Shown here in pieces: positions 33,608 through 44,500 of a stretch of 64,000 bases of DNA. The notes beneath the pieces were generated by a model that saw only the letters and a list, made by a program, of their open reading frames with translations, searched no databases and was not told the DNA's origin. The position numbers were made by a program, and so were the translations under genes. The DNA lies in assembly GCF_030160715.1 (NCBI RefSeq), contig NZ_BSOW01000002.1, positions 310,001-374,000 of the forward strand. Direction: 5' to 3'. The stretch's first letter is position 1. Each line of letters begins with the position of its first letter. Origin of the DNA: Bradyrhizobium iriomotense (GTDB lineage: Bacteria > Pseudomonadota > Alphaproteobacteria > Rhizobiales > Xanthobacteraceae).

Positions 33608-36600
33608 ATGGAAGCCATACTGTCTCAACAACGTCTCGCGATTCCGCTTGGAGTGTGTGCGATCGGGATTGCCGTGTCCTGGCTGGCGGGAACTCCGTTC
33701 GGCCTGCTGGCTCCGATGGCTGCTCTCTTCCTCTTTGCACGCGGCCGCACCGTATTGCCGATTCATGCAGCTTTGGTGATCGGATTGGTCGGCACACTAT
33801 TCGTCGCTCCATTTTATGGGGGAGCGGCGCACGACCTCGCCGTGACATGGGCGGCGTTCTTTGCTGTCTCGCTTTGCATCGGAGCAATCGTTGCGACCAG
33901 CGCGGCGGCATCACCCAGTGCTGAAGCCATGCTGGCGACGATCGCGAGGACGACACGTAAAGAGGCACCGCCCTATCCGGTAATCGGTCCTACCCTCCAT
34001 GAAAAATCCACGCCTCGCCACTCGCCGTTCGTGGGGATCTCCGCCCAGGACGACAAGGCCACAGAAGCGCAGCTGGTCGCCGTCTCATTCTGGGGCGGTG
34101 TCCCGCTCCACATGAGGTACTGGCGACAACAACCCGACGGTAGCTATCGCTGGGTTGAGAGCCGCTCAGAGCCGCTGCACGAGCCCAGCGGCACCCGACT
34201 GTGGAACAGCGTGACCGCCGACATTGATGACCAAAGGCCGGCACAGGCGCTGCCAACGAAGATAGCATCCAACCCGTCGAGCGACGATAGTGCGGTTTGG
34301 GCGGCAAAGATGGTTGAAAATCTGCTTGGCAATGCGTGGGCTTTTGATCCTGCCGGGAGGCCGACCTACCTAACTCCACTCGCTCAGACTTTTGTCGCCG
34401 TGACTCTGGAAGAGTTCCAGGAAGCGGTGGATGAAGGCCATACTTTTTTCAAGCGCACGACCCATCCGGACGACTATGACCGCATCTCTGCAGCATGGCG
34501 TCGCAGCCTGCAGACAGGCGATCCGTTTTTTCTCGACCGCCGCATCCGGCGCGCGTCGGGTATTCATGAATGGAATCGAACCGGGTTCGTCCCGACACGC
34601 GACAGGCAGGGTCGTATCACGGGATGGTATGGCTCGACGATCGACTTGGACTCTCACAGGATCGCTGAGGCGGAATTACGCGACCGAGAGCGGGAGCTTT
34701 CACAGCTCGTGGACATGGTTCCAAGCCACATCTGGCGGCTCACTCCCGATGGCGAACCAATTTTCTTCAACAAGCGCATGGCCGATTTCCTCGGACTGGG
34801 TATCGCGGATATGGACAAGCCGGGCCTGAACCGGCTTGAGGCGATGTTAGAAACGGTCCATCCGGACGACGCAGCCGATTTCAGGGATACACTGCGCCGC
34901 TGCCTCGCCACTGGCGAGAGCTTCACCAAGCGGTATCGCTTGCGCCGCGCAGACGGCGTTTATCGCTGGATGTCAAGCAACGCTGAACCGATGCGGGATC
35001 AGGACGGGCGCATCGTTCAATGGTACGGGCTCTGTCACGACATCGAGGATCAGATGCATGCCGAAGAGGCGTTACGGGAGAGCGAGCGGCAGCTGCGAGA
35101 ACTCGTCGACGTGGTCCCGGTCGCCATCGCGCGTCTGGCACCCAACGGCGATCCGACGTTCTTTAGCAAGCGCATGATCGATTTTCTCGGACTGGACGTG
35201 ACGAATTTTGAAATGCCGGGCATGAGCCGGCTGGCGGCAGCCATAGCAACTGCCCTGCATCCCGATGATGCTGCCGGCTTCGCGGAAACACTCAACCGCT
35301 CTCTTGTCACCGGCGAGCCCTTCTATAGAAAATATCGCCTGCGTCGTGCGGACGGCGTGCATCGTTGGGTGGAGGGCCGCATCGAGCCGATGCGGGATGA
35401 GAACGGAGCGATTGTGCAATGGTACGGAGTATCTCTCGACATCGAAGATGAGGTGCGTGCGCGCGAGGCGTTGCACGACCGGGAGCGGGAGCTGTCGCAG
35501 CTCGTCGACATGGTGCCGATCCTCCTCTGGCGGCTGATGCCCGATGGCATCTGCACCTTCTTCAACAGGCGCTTGTTCGATTTTTTTGGCCGGGACGTAG
35601 CGGACTTTGACAAGCCGGGAAGGAGTCAGCTGGAGGTCGCGATCGATGAGGCTGTCCATCCCGACGATAAGGTAAGCTTTGGGGAGGAATTCAACCGCTG
35701 CTTCACCGCCGGCGAGAGTTTCGCCATGAGGTATCGCGCGCGCCGTTTTGACGGTGTGTATCGCTGGGTGGATGCGCGGTTTGAGCCAATGCGAGGTGAG
35801 GACGGGTGCATTCTGCAGTGGTATGGCCTCGCTCTCGACATAGACGATCAGATGCGCCTTTATCGCGAACTTGAGGAACGGGAAGCCAAGATTCGCCGCT
35901 TGGTTGATTCAGATATCATCGGGATCGTTATCTGGGACCTGGACGGACGGATTATCGACGCCAATGACGCGTTTCTCCGCATTGTCCAGTATGAGCGCGA
36001 GGATTTGCAGGCCGGGCTTCGATGGTTCGATTTGACGCCTCCGGATTGGCAAGACGTGCATGCCCGTGAGGAGCTCAAAGAGCTCGAGACGACGGGGATG
36101 ATGCAAGCCCGCGAGAAAGAGTTTTTCAGAAAGGATGGCAGCCGGGTACCCGTACTGATCGGTGCTGCCTGCTTCGAGGGGCAGTCCAGGCAAGGAGTCG
36201 CCTACATTCTCGATTTGACCGAACGCAAACGTGCGGAAACCGCGTTGCGCGACCGCGAGCGTGAGCTTGCACAACTGGTGGATATGCTTCCGGTCCATAT
36301 CAGGCGCTTGTCACCCGACGGCGAGGCGATTTTCTTCAACAAGCGGCTCGTAGACTTTGCCGGCATGGAATTGTCGCAATTGAGCAAGCGCGGCATGAGT
36401 GGGTTGGCAGGAACCATAGAGGCCCTTATCCATCCAGATGATACAGCGAGCCTGCAAGAAACCATCCGCAGCTCACTCGCCACCGGCGAAGGCTATGCCA
36501 CACGATATCGTGCGCGTCGTGCGGACGGCGTGTACCGCTGGATGGAGGGCCGCGGGGAGCCGGTGCGGGACGAGAACGGAACGATCGCGCAATGGTACGG

Positions 36601-37426
36601 GGTGTCGATCGACATCGACGATGAGATGCGCGCGCGGCAGGCCGAACAGGCGCTGCGCGAAACTTCCGACAAACTCGCCAAGGCTACGCAAGCTGCGAGC
36701 CTTGCAGAGCTTTCGGCCTCGATCGCGCACGAAGTGAACCAACCACTCGCTGCGATCGTTGCAAACTCGCACGCCTGTCAACGCTGGCTTGAGAGCAATC
36801 CACCCAACCTAGAGCGCGCACGGCTCATTATGAATCGGACCATCCTGGATGCCAACTCAGCGGCGGAAGTCGTCAGCCGCGTCCGAGCCCTGTTCAGGCA
36901 AGCGGTGCAGCCGAAGAACTACACGGCTTACTCTACCGTCATTGACGAAGCGCGCAAGCTTGTGGCCGACGAGGCGGCGCGGCGACGCGTTCATATAAGG
37001 GTTGACATCGAACGCGACCTTCCGCTTATCGCGCTCGATCCGATTCAAATCCAGCAGGTCCTGATCAATCTCATCCGCAATGGCATGGATGCTATGGAAT
37101 CCGCTGCCGGCGATAGAATTCTTGGGATGCGCGTTCGCCGCATGGTTGACGTGCTACAGACCGAAATAAGCGATTGTGGCCAGGGTATCGACTTTCCTGA
37201 CAAGATATTTGAGCCGTTCTTTACGACAAAGGAGCACGGGATGGGCATGGGGTTGGCCATCTGCCGTTCGATCGTCGAGTCCCACGGCGGTCGTTTGTGG
37301 GCCGAGAACAACAAGCCTAACGGAGCGACGTTCATTTTCCGTTTGCCGTTTGAAGAGAATGCGGTCTTGAGGACGCGCCCCATCTCCACGTCGGCCGGCG
37401 CCGCTCGGCGACCGGAGAGTCGCTAG
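33608..37426 (+). CDS. Membrane-bound multi-PAS sensor histidine kinase
   Basis: A 1272-aa hybrid-free sensor kinase. Hydrophobic segments in residues 10-90 suggest four short membrane helices. A PAC-like stretch follows (about 155-208), then a PAS (228-354), three related PAS modules (357-480, 490-612, 620-745), a different PAS (752-875) and a fourth copy of the related module (879-1005). HisKA with the phospho-acceptor H in [11 protein letters not shown] is at about 1041, and HATPase with [16 protein letters not shown] and [11 protein letters not shown] at about 1130-1255. The start at 33608 has a GGAG site upstream. The partner regulator is not adjacent; the FixJ-like regulators at 47-48.8 kb are candidates. 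Confidence 0.88.
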   Translation: MEAILSQQRLAIPLGVCAIGIAVSWLAGTPFGLLAPMAALFLFARGRTVLPIHAALVIGLVGTLFVAPFYGGAAHDLAVTWAAFFAVSLCIGAIVATSAAASPSAEAMLATIARTTRKEAPPYPVIGPTLHEKSTPRHSPFVGISAQDDKATEAQLVAVSFWGGVPLHMRYWRQQPDGSYRWVESRSEPLHEPSGTRLWNSVTADIDDQRPAQALPTKIASNPSSDDSAVWAAKMVENLLGNAWAFDPAGRPTYLTPLAQTFVAVTLEEFQEAVDEGHTFFKRTTHPDDYDRISAAWRRSLQTGDPFFLDRRIRRASGIHEWNRTGFVPTRDRQGRITGWYGSTIDLDSHRIAEAELRDRERELSQLVDMVPSHIWRLTPDGEPIFFNKRMADFLGLGIADMDKPGLNRLEAMLETVHPDDAADFRDTLRRCLATGESFTKRYRLRRADGVYRWMSSNAEPMRDQDGRIVQWYGLCHDIEDQMHAEEALRESERQLRELVDVVPVAIARLAPNGDPTFFSKRMIDFLGLDVTNFEMPGMSRLAAAIATALHPDDAAGFAETLNRSLVTGEPFYRKYRLRRADGVHRWVEGRIEPMRDENGAIVQWYGVSLDIEDEVRAREALHDRERELSQLVDMVPILLWRLMPDGICTFFNRRLFDFFGRDVADFDKPGRSQLEVAIDEAVHPDDKVSFGEEFNRCFTAGESFAMRYRARRFDGVYRWVDARFEPMRGEDGCILQWYGLALDIDDQMRLYRELEEREAKIRRLVDSDIIGIVIWDLDGRIIDANDAFLRIVQYEREDLQAGLRWFDLTPPDWQDVHAREELKELETTGMMQAREKEFFRKDGSRVPVLIGAACFEGQSRQGVAYILDLTERKRAETALRDRERELAQLVDMLPVHIRRLSPDGEAIFFNKRLVDFAGMELSQLSKRGMSGLAGTIEALIHPDDTASLQETIRSSLATGEGYATRYRARRADGVYRWMEGRGEPVRDENGTIAQWYGVSIDIDDEMRARQAEQALRETSDKLAKATQAASLAELSASIAHEVNQPLAAIVANSHACQRWLESNPPNLERARLIMNRTILDANSAAEVVSRVRALFRQAVQPKNYTAYSTVIDEARKLVADEAARRRVHIRVDIERDLPLIALDPIQIQQVLINLIRNGMDAMESAAGDRILGMRVRRMVDVLQTEISDCGQGIDFPDKIFEPFFTTKEHGMGMGLAICRSIVESHGGRLWAENNKPNGATFIFRLPFEENAVLRTRPISTSAGAARRPESR

Positions 37427-37515
37427 TGCGCACTGTGTGCAACATGCAGAGCTTGCAAAGGATCGCGCTGGATCGACTCGTTCATGGACCTGTCCTCGCC
37501 TCTGAAGGCACTTCG

Positions 37516-38454
37516 TTAATTGCACTGACAACGCGCGCGCCGTCGCCAATCGCTCGGCGTTTCGCCTGTCAGTCGCTTGAACGCCGCAGCGAATGCAGAT
37601 TGCGAGGCATAGCCAAGCTCCACCGCTGCTGACATGATCGATTCATCGGTGTCACGCAACATCTTCATGGCCTTCTCGAGCCGATGCTGGCGCAGCCAGG
37701 CGTGAGGCGAAAGCCCCGTACTTTCCTTGAAGGCGCGGCAGAAGTGGAAGCGCGACAGGTCGGCATCCGAAGCCAGAGCCGAGAGAGAGACATCGGCGTC
37801 GCCGTTCGATCGCAAACGTTCGAGGGCGCGGCGCAGCTTTATCGGCGACAACCCCCCTGTGATCGGCTGTGAAGTGGTTGGCGCGCCGGCATGCGTGGCC
37901 AGAAGATCAGAGGGCTGTTGCCTAAACAAGGCATCCAGAGCCTCGTTACCCTCGAGGACATCCGCCGCATTCAGGAGCAGCCAGGATATGATGGTGTCCG
38001 GTGCTGTTCGATCCAGGAGATCGTCTGGTCCGGAGTGATCGGCTTCGCGTGCTACTCGCTCGAGTGTCGTGTGCGTAAGATATAGTTGGACGACGTCGAT
38101 TAGTCCGGGACTATCCCGTCGGGCGAACGAGCCGGCCGGAATTATCGTCACCACGCCGGAACGCGCGGTTCCACTCGCAACTGAATTCCCGTCGCGTCGC
38201 TCCTGCCGTTGCACGCCTGAGGGGTATGAGACGACGTGATCAACCATGGGCTTGACAACGTCATGCAGGGCGCCGTGCTTCCGACGCGCGACCGCGTCCT
38301 CGGACGGGCCCGAGGCCATGCGAAGTGGCGCGATTCTAAGCACTCGCGCCATTTCGGCATCAGGGCGATGGTCGGCGATGGGCACGTCAATGGGGCGCGC
38401 GCTAGGCGCAACAGGTAGAGCCTCGAAAGAATTGTGCAGGACTGGCTTGTTCAT
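37516..38454 (-). CDS. AraC-family transcriptional regulator 1
   Basis: A 312-aa regulator with a cupin-like sensor region (about 60-180) and a C-terminal pair of helix-turn-helix motifs: SLSALASDADLSRFHFCRAF, then FKESTGLSPHAWLRQHRLEK, and GYASQSAFAAAFKRLTGETP. The ATG at 38454 has GGAGG 7 bases upstream. It is a close paralogue of the gene at 49314-50285. Proteins of this form activate genes from two direct half-sites; three such modules lie in the 51-60 kb region. The inducer is unknown. Confidence 0.9.
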   Translation of the reverse strand: MNKPVLHNSFEALPVAPSARPIDVPIADHRPDAEMARVLRIAPLRMASGPSEDAVARRKHGALHDVVKPMVDHVVSYPSGVQRQERRDGNSVASGTARSGVVTIIPAGSFARRDSPGLIDVVQLYLTHTTLERVAREADHSGPDDLLDRTAPDTIISWLLLNAADVLEGNEALDALFRQQPSDLLATHAGAPTTSQPITGGLSPIKLRRALERLRSNGDADVSLSALASDADLSRFHFCRAFKESTGLSPHAWLRQHRLEKAMKMLRDTDESIMSAAVELGYASQSAFAAAFKRLTGETPSDWRRRARCQCN

Positions 38455-38950
38455 AGCTTGTCCTCCCGTCAGGAAGGCGGTGCGATCATTCCCCGCAGGG
38501 GCCTCTCCGTGCGCCAAGGCGGCACGGTGCGCAATCATGATGGCATCCGCGGCAGGACGGTATCGTGCAGCAAGTCCAGTCTAGCTGGGTTCAGGGATAG
38601 GTTGATTTGTACCTTGGGCTAGTACGGACGGGATACGCGCTATCGCGAAGGACGTCCGCATAATCAGCTGGGGCGTCGATATAACGTTGATGGAGTTTTT
38701 CGCCCAACCGTCTCTTGCTCGACGTTTAACCGTGACAACGACGGCTACTGCGCATCGCCAAATTCACGGTCTCGAAAACCGATCTGACAACTCCGTACCG
38801 GTCCGTCCGGCCTGCTGACCCCCGAGGAGACCTGTTTCGTCAGCCGCAAATCTCGCGATTGTCCGAGTGCTGGGAGTGCGGCCGATGCGCCATCAAGACG
38901 CATCTCCCCACGGCCAACGCATCCGTTCGATCTGGAAGGGCGAGCCACGC
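38455..38950. other. Gap between AraC gene and IS21
   Basis: About 500 bp without a supported gene. It must hold the promoter of the AraC gene at 37516-38454. The 80-codon minus-strand frame at 38745-38987 runs into the IS21 end and has no recognisable motif. The last 7 bases (38944-38950) are the target duplication of IS21. Confidence 0.45.
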
Positions 38951-39011
38951 TGTCAAACGCCATCCGGAACTGCCCCCTCTGCGTCATGAAGAACTGCCCC
39001 TACCCTCGGGT

Positions 39012-39869
39012 TCATGATGTCGGTTGAAGGTTGGCTCCGCCGCTGACGGGACGGAGGGAGGCGGAGCCGACCGGAGGGCCGTCAGCGGCGGGCGGCTGGA
39101 TGAGGCCGCTCTTTCGCTTGGCGCGGAGCCGGTAGCTATCGCCGCGGATGGTCAGCACGTGGCTGTGGTGCAGTAGACGGTCGAGGATCGCAGTTGCGAC
39201 CACCGGATCGGCGAACACGGTGCCCCATTCGGCAACGCTGCGGTTCGACGTGATCAGCATAGCGCCGGCTTCGTAGCGGCGGCTGACCAGCTGGAAGAAC
39301 AGATGCGCCGCGTCGGGCTCCAGCGGCAGGTAGCCGAGTTCGTCGACGATCAGCAGCTTTGGCTTCGCCAGCGCGAGCAGTTTTTCGTCCAGGCGCCGCT
39401 CGCCATGCGCCTTGGCGAGGCCGGCGACCAGTGTCGTCGCCGTGATGAACTGCACCGTGTAACCGGCCAGGATCGCCTCTCGCCCGAGCGCGATCGACAA
39501 GTGCGTCTTCCCGACGCCCGGCGGGCCGAGCAGCAGCACGTTCTCGCCGTTGGCAATCCAGCGTGACGCGGCCAGGTCGCGGATCTGCTTCGGATCGATC
39601 GACGGCTGCGCCTCGAAGTCGAAGCCCGCAAGCTCCTTCACGGCCGGGAAGTGTGCGAGTTTCAGCGCCATCTCGATGCGGCGATGATCCTTGCGCTCGA
39701 TCTCGCGCTCGCACAGCAGGATCAGCGTCTCACGCGCCGACAGGTTGGCGCGCGCCGCCTCGTCGAGCAGGTTGTCGAGCTGGTCGCGGATGCCGGAGAG
39801 CTGCAATCGCGCCAGCATGGCCTCGAGCCGATCGATTGGTGCCTCGGTAGCCTTCTTTGTGCGCGCCAT
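39012..39869 (-). CDS. istB: IS21 helper ATPase IstB
   Basis: A 285-aa AAA+ ATPase of the DnaC-like IstB group that assembles target DNA for the IstA transposase. It starts MARTKKATEAPIDRLEAMLA and carries Walker A LLGPPGVGKTHL, Walker B LLIVDELGYLP and sensor I ITSNRSVAEWG. Its ATG overlaps the istA stop by one base (TGATG), as is usual in IS21. The longer frame up to 40178 lies inside istA and is not real. Confidence 0.96.
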   Translation of the reverse strand: MARTKKATEAPIDRLEAMLARLQLSGIRDQLDNLLDEAARANLSARETLILLCEREIERKDHRRIEMALKLAHFPAVKELAGFDFEAQPSIDPKQIRDLAASRWIANGENVLLLGPPGVGKTHLSIALGREAILAGYTVQFITATTLVAGLAKAHGERRLDEKLLALAKPKLLIVDELGYLPLEPDAAHLFFQLVSRRYEAGAMLITSNRSVAEWGTVFADPVVATAILDRLLHHSHVLTIRGDSYRLRAKRKSGLIQPPAADGPPVGSASLRPVSGGANLQPTS

Positions 39870-41179
39870 CAGAAGCTCCCTCTGATCGCTGCTTCGTATT
39901 CGGCAAGAGGACGCAATAGCGAGGGCGGTGGAGACGACCCCGGCACCGTTGCTGCCGCAATCTCCGATCGGCAGACCACGCCATTGCGACCGGCAACACC
40001 GTCGAGGTGGGTGGAATCGACGATCCGCAGCCGGCGACCTTGCGATTGCTTGTGGATCGCAACCTCGCGCATGCCGTGGCGGATGCGCACCTCGCCAGCC
40101 GCGACCGTCACCGCCACGCGCTCGCCGATCAGCCGCCATGGCACCGAGTAGCTGTTCGTGTCGATCTCGACGGCACAATCGTTGCTGACGACGCGGGCCA
40201 GTTCGCGCAGCGATCCGAACGACGGCTGCCCGCCGAGCGGCTTCAACCGGTGTGCCTCGTCACGCGCAAAGCGAACCATCGGCGCCTCGCCGGTCGTGCC
40301 GTGGATCCGCACGTTCGCCACCTCACGCTCCCACGCGGCGAGGTGCGCCTCGAATGCCTCCCAGCTCGCGAAGGAATGCCCCGCGATCGCGTTCTTCTTC
40401 ACGTAGCCGACGCCATTCTCCGTCTTGCCCTTCGTGCGCGCCCGATACGGCGCGCAGGCGCGAGGACGGAAGCCCCAATGCTTCGCGAACGCGATGAGCT
40501 TGTCATTAAACTGAACCGACCGGCTCACCGCGTCATGGCGCACCACGAGCGCGCGTGGATTGTCCATCAGCACTTCCTCCGGCACGCCGCCGAAGGCCGT
40601 GAACGTGCTTTCGAGCCCGGCGAACCAGTGCTCTTGCTTCTCGGCTCGGAACGCTCGCACATGCAGCCGTCGCGAATGCCCGAGCGTCGCCACGAACACG
40701 AACGCTTTGATCTTCACCCCGCCGATCTCGACCAGACGCTCGCCAAAATCGATCTGCAGCTGCCGGCCAGGGGGCGTCTCGAACCGCGTCGTCGCCAGCG
40801 ACTCGGCCTTCAGCGCCTGGCGATAGGGCTGCACGGCGCGTTGCAGCGTTCGCCGGCTGACTGCCACGCCTTGCTCGGCCAACAGGTCCTGGCGCACCAC
40901 ATCCGCATTGCCGCGATGCCGAATGAACCTCTCGCGCAGCCAACCCTCAAGGCCATCAAGCCGTTTCGGGCGATCAGGCGACTTGAACACCCTCACTCCG
41001 CCCGCCGCCACGTACCCCTTTACCGTGTGATGGCTGCAGCCCAGCTCGCGCGCAATCCGCTTCAGACCCCACCCGCACGCCCTCAGGCGCAACATCTCCG
41101 CCACGTCATCCGGCGTCTTCATCACCTGCCCCCGTGGATCAATCCACGATGAGCCTTCCGTGATTCGTTCCTCTCTCAT
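39869..41179 (-). CDS. istA: IS21 transposase IstA
   Basis: A 436-aa DDE transposase. The N-terminal helix-turn-helix reads RLRACGWGLKRIARELGCSH; the RNase H-fold core has Asp in LQIDFGERLV, Asp in VLMDNPRALV and Glu in KGKTENGVGYV. A C-terminal beta region follows (DTNSYSVPWRLIGERVAVTV). It is complete, with a normal length for the family (typically 390-520 aa). Confidence 0.96.
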   Translation of the reverse strand: MREERITEGSSWIDPRGQVMKTPDDVAEMLRLRACGWGLKRIARELGCSHHTVKGYVAAGGVRVFKSPDRPKRLDGLEGWLRERFIRHRGNADVVRQDLLAEQGVAVSRRTLQRAVQPYRQALKAESLATTRFETPPGRQLQIDFGERLVEIGGVKIKAFVFVATLGHSRRLHVRAFRAEKQEHWFAGLESTFTAFGGVPEEVLMDNPRALVVRHDAVSRSVQFNDKLIAFAKHWGFRPRACAPYRARTKGKTENGVGYVKKNAIAGHSFASWEAFEAHLAAWEREVANVRIHGTTGEAPMVRFARDEAHRLKPLGGQPSFGSLRELARVVSNDCAVEIDTNSYSVPWRLIGERVAVTVAAGEVRIRHGMREVAIHKQSQGRRLRIVDSTHLDGVAGRNGVVCRSEIAAATVPGSSPPPSLLRPLAEYEAAIRGSF

Positions 41180-41526
41180 TCGCTCTCTCCTCGGCTATCC
41201 AAGGAGGGGGCAATTCCTCATGACGCCGAGGGGGCAGTTTTCCATGGCGCGCGACAGCCACGCGCCAGACAAGCTTATTCTCGCTCACGCTGGCAATGCC
41301 GTTTTTGTCCCGTGGCTTACGAGTGCGAGTTGAGAATGGCTTCGCGCACCCTATGGAAAGCTCTCGATCGCCCGTCAGGTGTTGGGAACCCGGTTCCCCT
41401 TGCTTCGTTCTGAAGGCTGAAGACTGCCGGCTGCCGGCATCATCATACTGGTCCAAACATAGCCTTTCGAATAGGTTGGCGTGGTTCGCCAACGTGGGAT
41501 GATCAATTTCCATAGGAGTTTCAGAT

Positions 41527-44500
41527 GTGACAGATCTGGCGAACTATATCGTCGAGACGCTTTGGGAGGATGAGCAATTTGTCCTGTCCCGGCGTGTGTC
41601 GCGCGATAAACACTCTTCGCTTCTGGTGAGCACACCTGCATCGGTTCAGCCAACGATGGAAACCGTGGCGCGACTCAATCATGCCTATGCGCTTCGGGAC
41701 GAGTTGGATTCAGCTTGGGCGGCTCGACCCGTGGCACTGGAGTCTCGGGATGGAAGGCCTGCACTACTAATCGAGGACCCAGGCGGCGAAGTGCTTGCAA
41801 GACTGATTGGGACGCCTTGGGATTTGAAGCCATTTCTGTACGTTGCGATAGGCTTGGCTGTTTCACTCGGTCGTCTACACAACCGCGGCTTCATTCACAA
41901 AGACGTCAAGCCATCCAACATCTTAGTCAACATCGAGAGCCGCGACCTGTGGCTGGTCGGTTTCGGTATCGCGTCCCGCCTGCCGCGTGAGCGGCGAACA
42001 CCCGAGCCGCCAGAGATCATCGCGGGAACGCTTGCCTACATGGCACCTGAGCAGACTGGTCGCATGAATCGGTCTATCGATTCGCGCAGCGATCTTTATT
42101 CGCTCGGCATCACGCTGTACGAGATACTCACCGGGACGCTTCCGTTTACAGCCTCGGATCCCATGGAGTGGATCCATTGCCACATCGCTCGGCAGCCGGC
42201 ACCGCCCGACGAGCGGACGAATGGAATTCCGGCTCCAGTTGCTGCGATCGTGATGAAGCTTCTGGCCAAGACCGCCGAGGACCGCTACCAGACCGCGGCC
42301 GGCGTCGAGAGCGATCTCCGACGCTGTCTCGCCGAATCTGACCTACATGGGCGGATCCGCCAGTTTGCGCTTGGCGAAAACGACACTCCAGACCGGCTTT
42401 TGGTACCAGAGAAGCTGTACGGGAGAGCGCGCGAGGTCGATACCTTGCTCGCCTCCTTCGATCGCGTCGTCAAGAGCGGCAAGCCCGAACTCGTTCTGGT
42501 CTCCGGCTATTCCGGGATCGGCAAATCCGCTGTCGTCAATGAGCTGCACAAACCGCTGGTTCCTCCGCGGGGCCTTTTTGCATCGGGCAAATTCGACCAG
42601 TACAAGCGCGATATCCCCTACGCGACCCTGGCGCAGGCTTTTCAAAGCCTTATCCGACCGCTTCTGAGTAAGCCCGAAGAAGAGTTGAGCAAGTGGCGCA
42701 GTGCCCTTCGTGAGGCACTAGACCCGAACGGACAACTGATGGTGGATCTGGTCCCGGAACTAAAGGCCGTTGTCGGCGAGCAGCCGCCGGTTCCTGAACT
42801 TCCACAACAAGAGGCCCAGCACCGCTTCAATCTGGTATTCCGTCGATTTATCGGTGTATTCGCGCGTCCTGAACATCCCCTGGCCCTGTTTCTCGACGAT
42901 TTGCAATGGCTCGACGCGGCGACGTTAGACCTGATTGAGGAGCTCCTGACACAGCCGGACGTGAAGCACTTGATGTTGATCGGCGCTTATCGGGACAATG
43001 AAGTGGGCCCGACCCATCCCTTGCCGCGCAAACTGCAAGCCATGCGCGACGCCGGAGCATTACTGAAGGACATCGTACTCGCGCCTCTAACTCGCGAAAA
43101 CCTGGAGCAGTTGATTGCAGATTCTCTTCATTGTGAACCGCAGCATGCTGGACCGCTCGCAGAACTGGTTCATGACAAAACGACCGGCAATCCTTTTTTT
43201 GCGATCCAGTTTATTTCTACACTGTTTGAACAAGACTTGCTGACCTTTGATCAGGTCAAAGGACGATGGTCTTGGGATCTGAATCGCATTCACGCCAAGG
43301 GGTACACCGACAATGTGGTCGATCTCATGGTTTGGAAGCTGACCCGCCTCGCCCCTCAGACCCAGGACGCATTGAAGCAGTTAGCCTGCTTGGGTAACAG
43401 CGCGGGCTTCATGGCACTACACTTAGTCTACCAGGACTCAATGGAGAAAATGCATGCCCAACTTGCCGAAGCCGTTGGCGCAGGATTTGTCTTTCAGTCA
43501 AAAGATTCGTATCGCTTCGTTCACGACCGCGTTCAGGAAGCAGCCTATTCCCTGATTCCGGAGGCACGGCGCGCGGAGGCTCACCTCCGAATCGGCAGGC
43601 TATTGGCGTCGCACATCCCTCCTAGCGAACGGGAAGAGGGAATCTTCGAGATCGTCAATCAGCTCAACCGCGGCGCCGCCCTGATCAGCTCACGCGGGGA
43701 GAAAGAGCAGTTGGCGGAGTTTAACCTGATTGCGGGCAAGCGAGCGAAAGCCTCGACGGCCTACGTTTCGGCGCTGCGCTATTTCGTCGCTGGCACCGCA
43801 CTTTTGGAAGACGACGGCTGGGAATACCGGCAGGATCTCAAATTCGCCCTGGAGATGCAGCGTGCCGAATGTGAGTTTCTGACCGGCGAATATGCCCTCG
43901 CAGAGAAACACCTCTTGGCCCTGCTCGGACGCGCAGCAACTGTGGTCGACAGGGCCGCTGTCACGCGGTTGCGTCTGGCCCTTTACCTGACCCTTGACCG
44001 GCCCGATCGCGCCATAGAGGTCGGGTTGGAATATCTTCGCCATGTCGGCATCGAATGGTCACCGCAACCATCGGAGGAGGACGTCCGTCAAGAACTCCAG
44101 CGGATGCGGCAACTACTCGACAGCCGAGCGATCGAACAACTCATTGATCTCCCGTTGATGAGCGATCTGAGTTATCGCGCAACAATGGACGTTCTCTCGA
44201 ATCTGTTCGCACCCACGCTGCTCACTGACAGCAATCTGTACGACCTGGTCGTCCTTCGCATGACTACGCTCAGCCTCGAGCACGGCAACTATGATGCCTC
44301 GTGCTATGCTTATTCCCACATTAATCGGGTCTTGGGATTCCGTTTCGGCGACTACCAGACGGCTTTGCGCTTCGGCCAGCTCGCCTGCGATCTCGTCGCG
44401 AAGCGCGGCTTGGATCGTTTCGAAGCTCGGGTCTATGCATCTTTTGGGGCATTCGCCGTTCCCTGGGTGAAAGACCTGTCGGCCAGTCGCACGTTCATAA

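Larger units (their letters stand above)
38951..41256 (-). mobile_element. Complete IS21-family insertion sequence
   Basis: A 2306-bp element with istA and istB on the minus strand. The left end begins TGTCAAACGCCATCC and the complement of the right end begins TGTCGCGCGCCATGG; both continue with the same pair of internal repeats (AACTGCCCCCTC, then GCGTCATGA and a further TGCCCC). A 7-bp target duplication GCCACGC flanks it (38944-38950 and 41257-41263); IS21 duplications are 4-8 bp. Both genes are intact, so the element could be active. Confidence 0.95.

Noticed and set aside
41380-41410. Inverted repeat GGGAAC-CCG-GTTCCC before the large kinase gene
   Set aside because: Perfect but short (6 bp); single occurrence and more than 120 bp from the start codon, so a function is not claimed.
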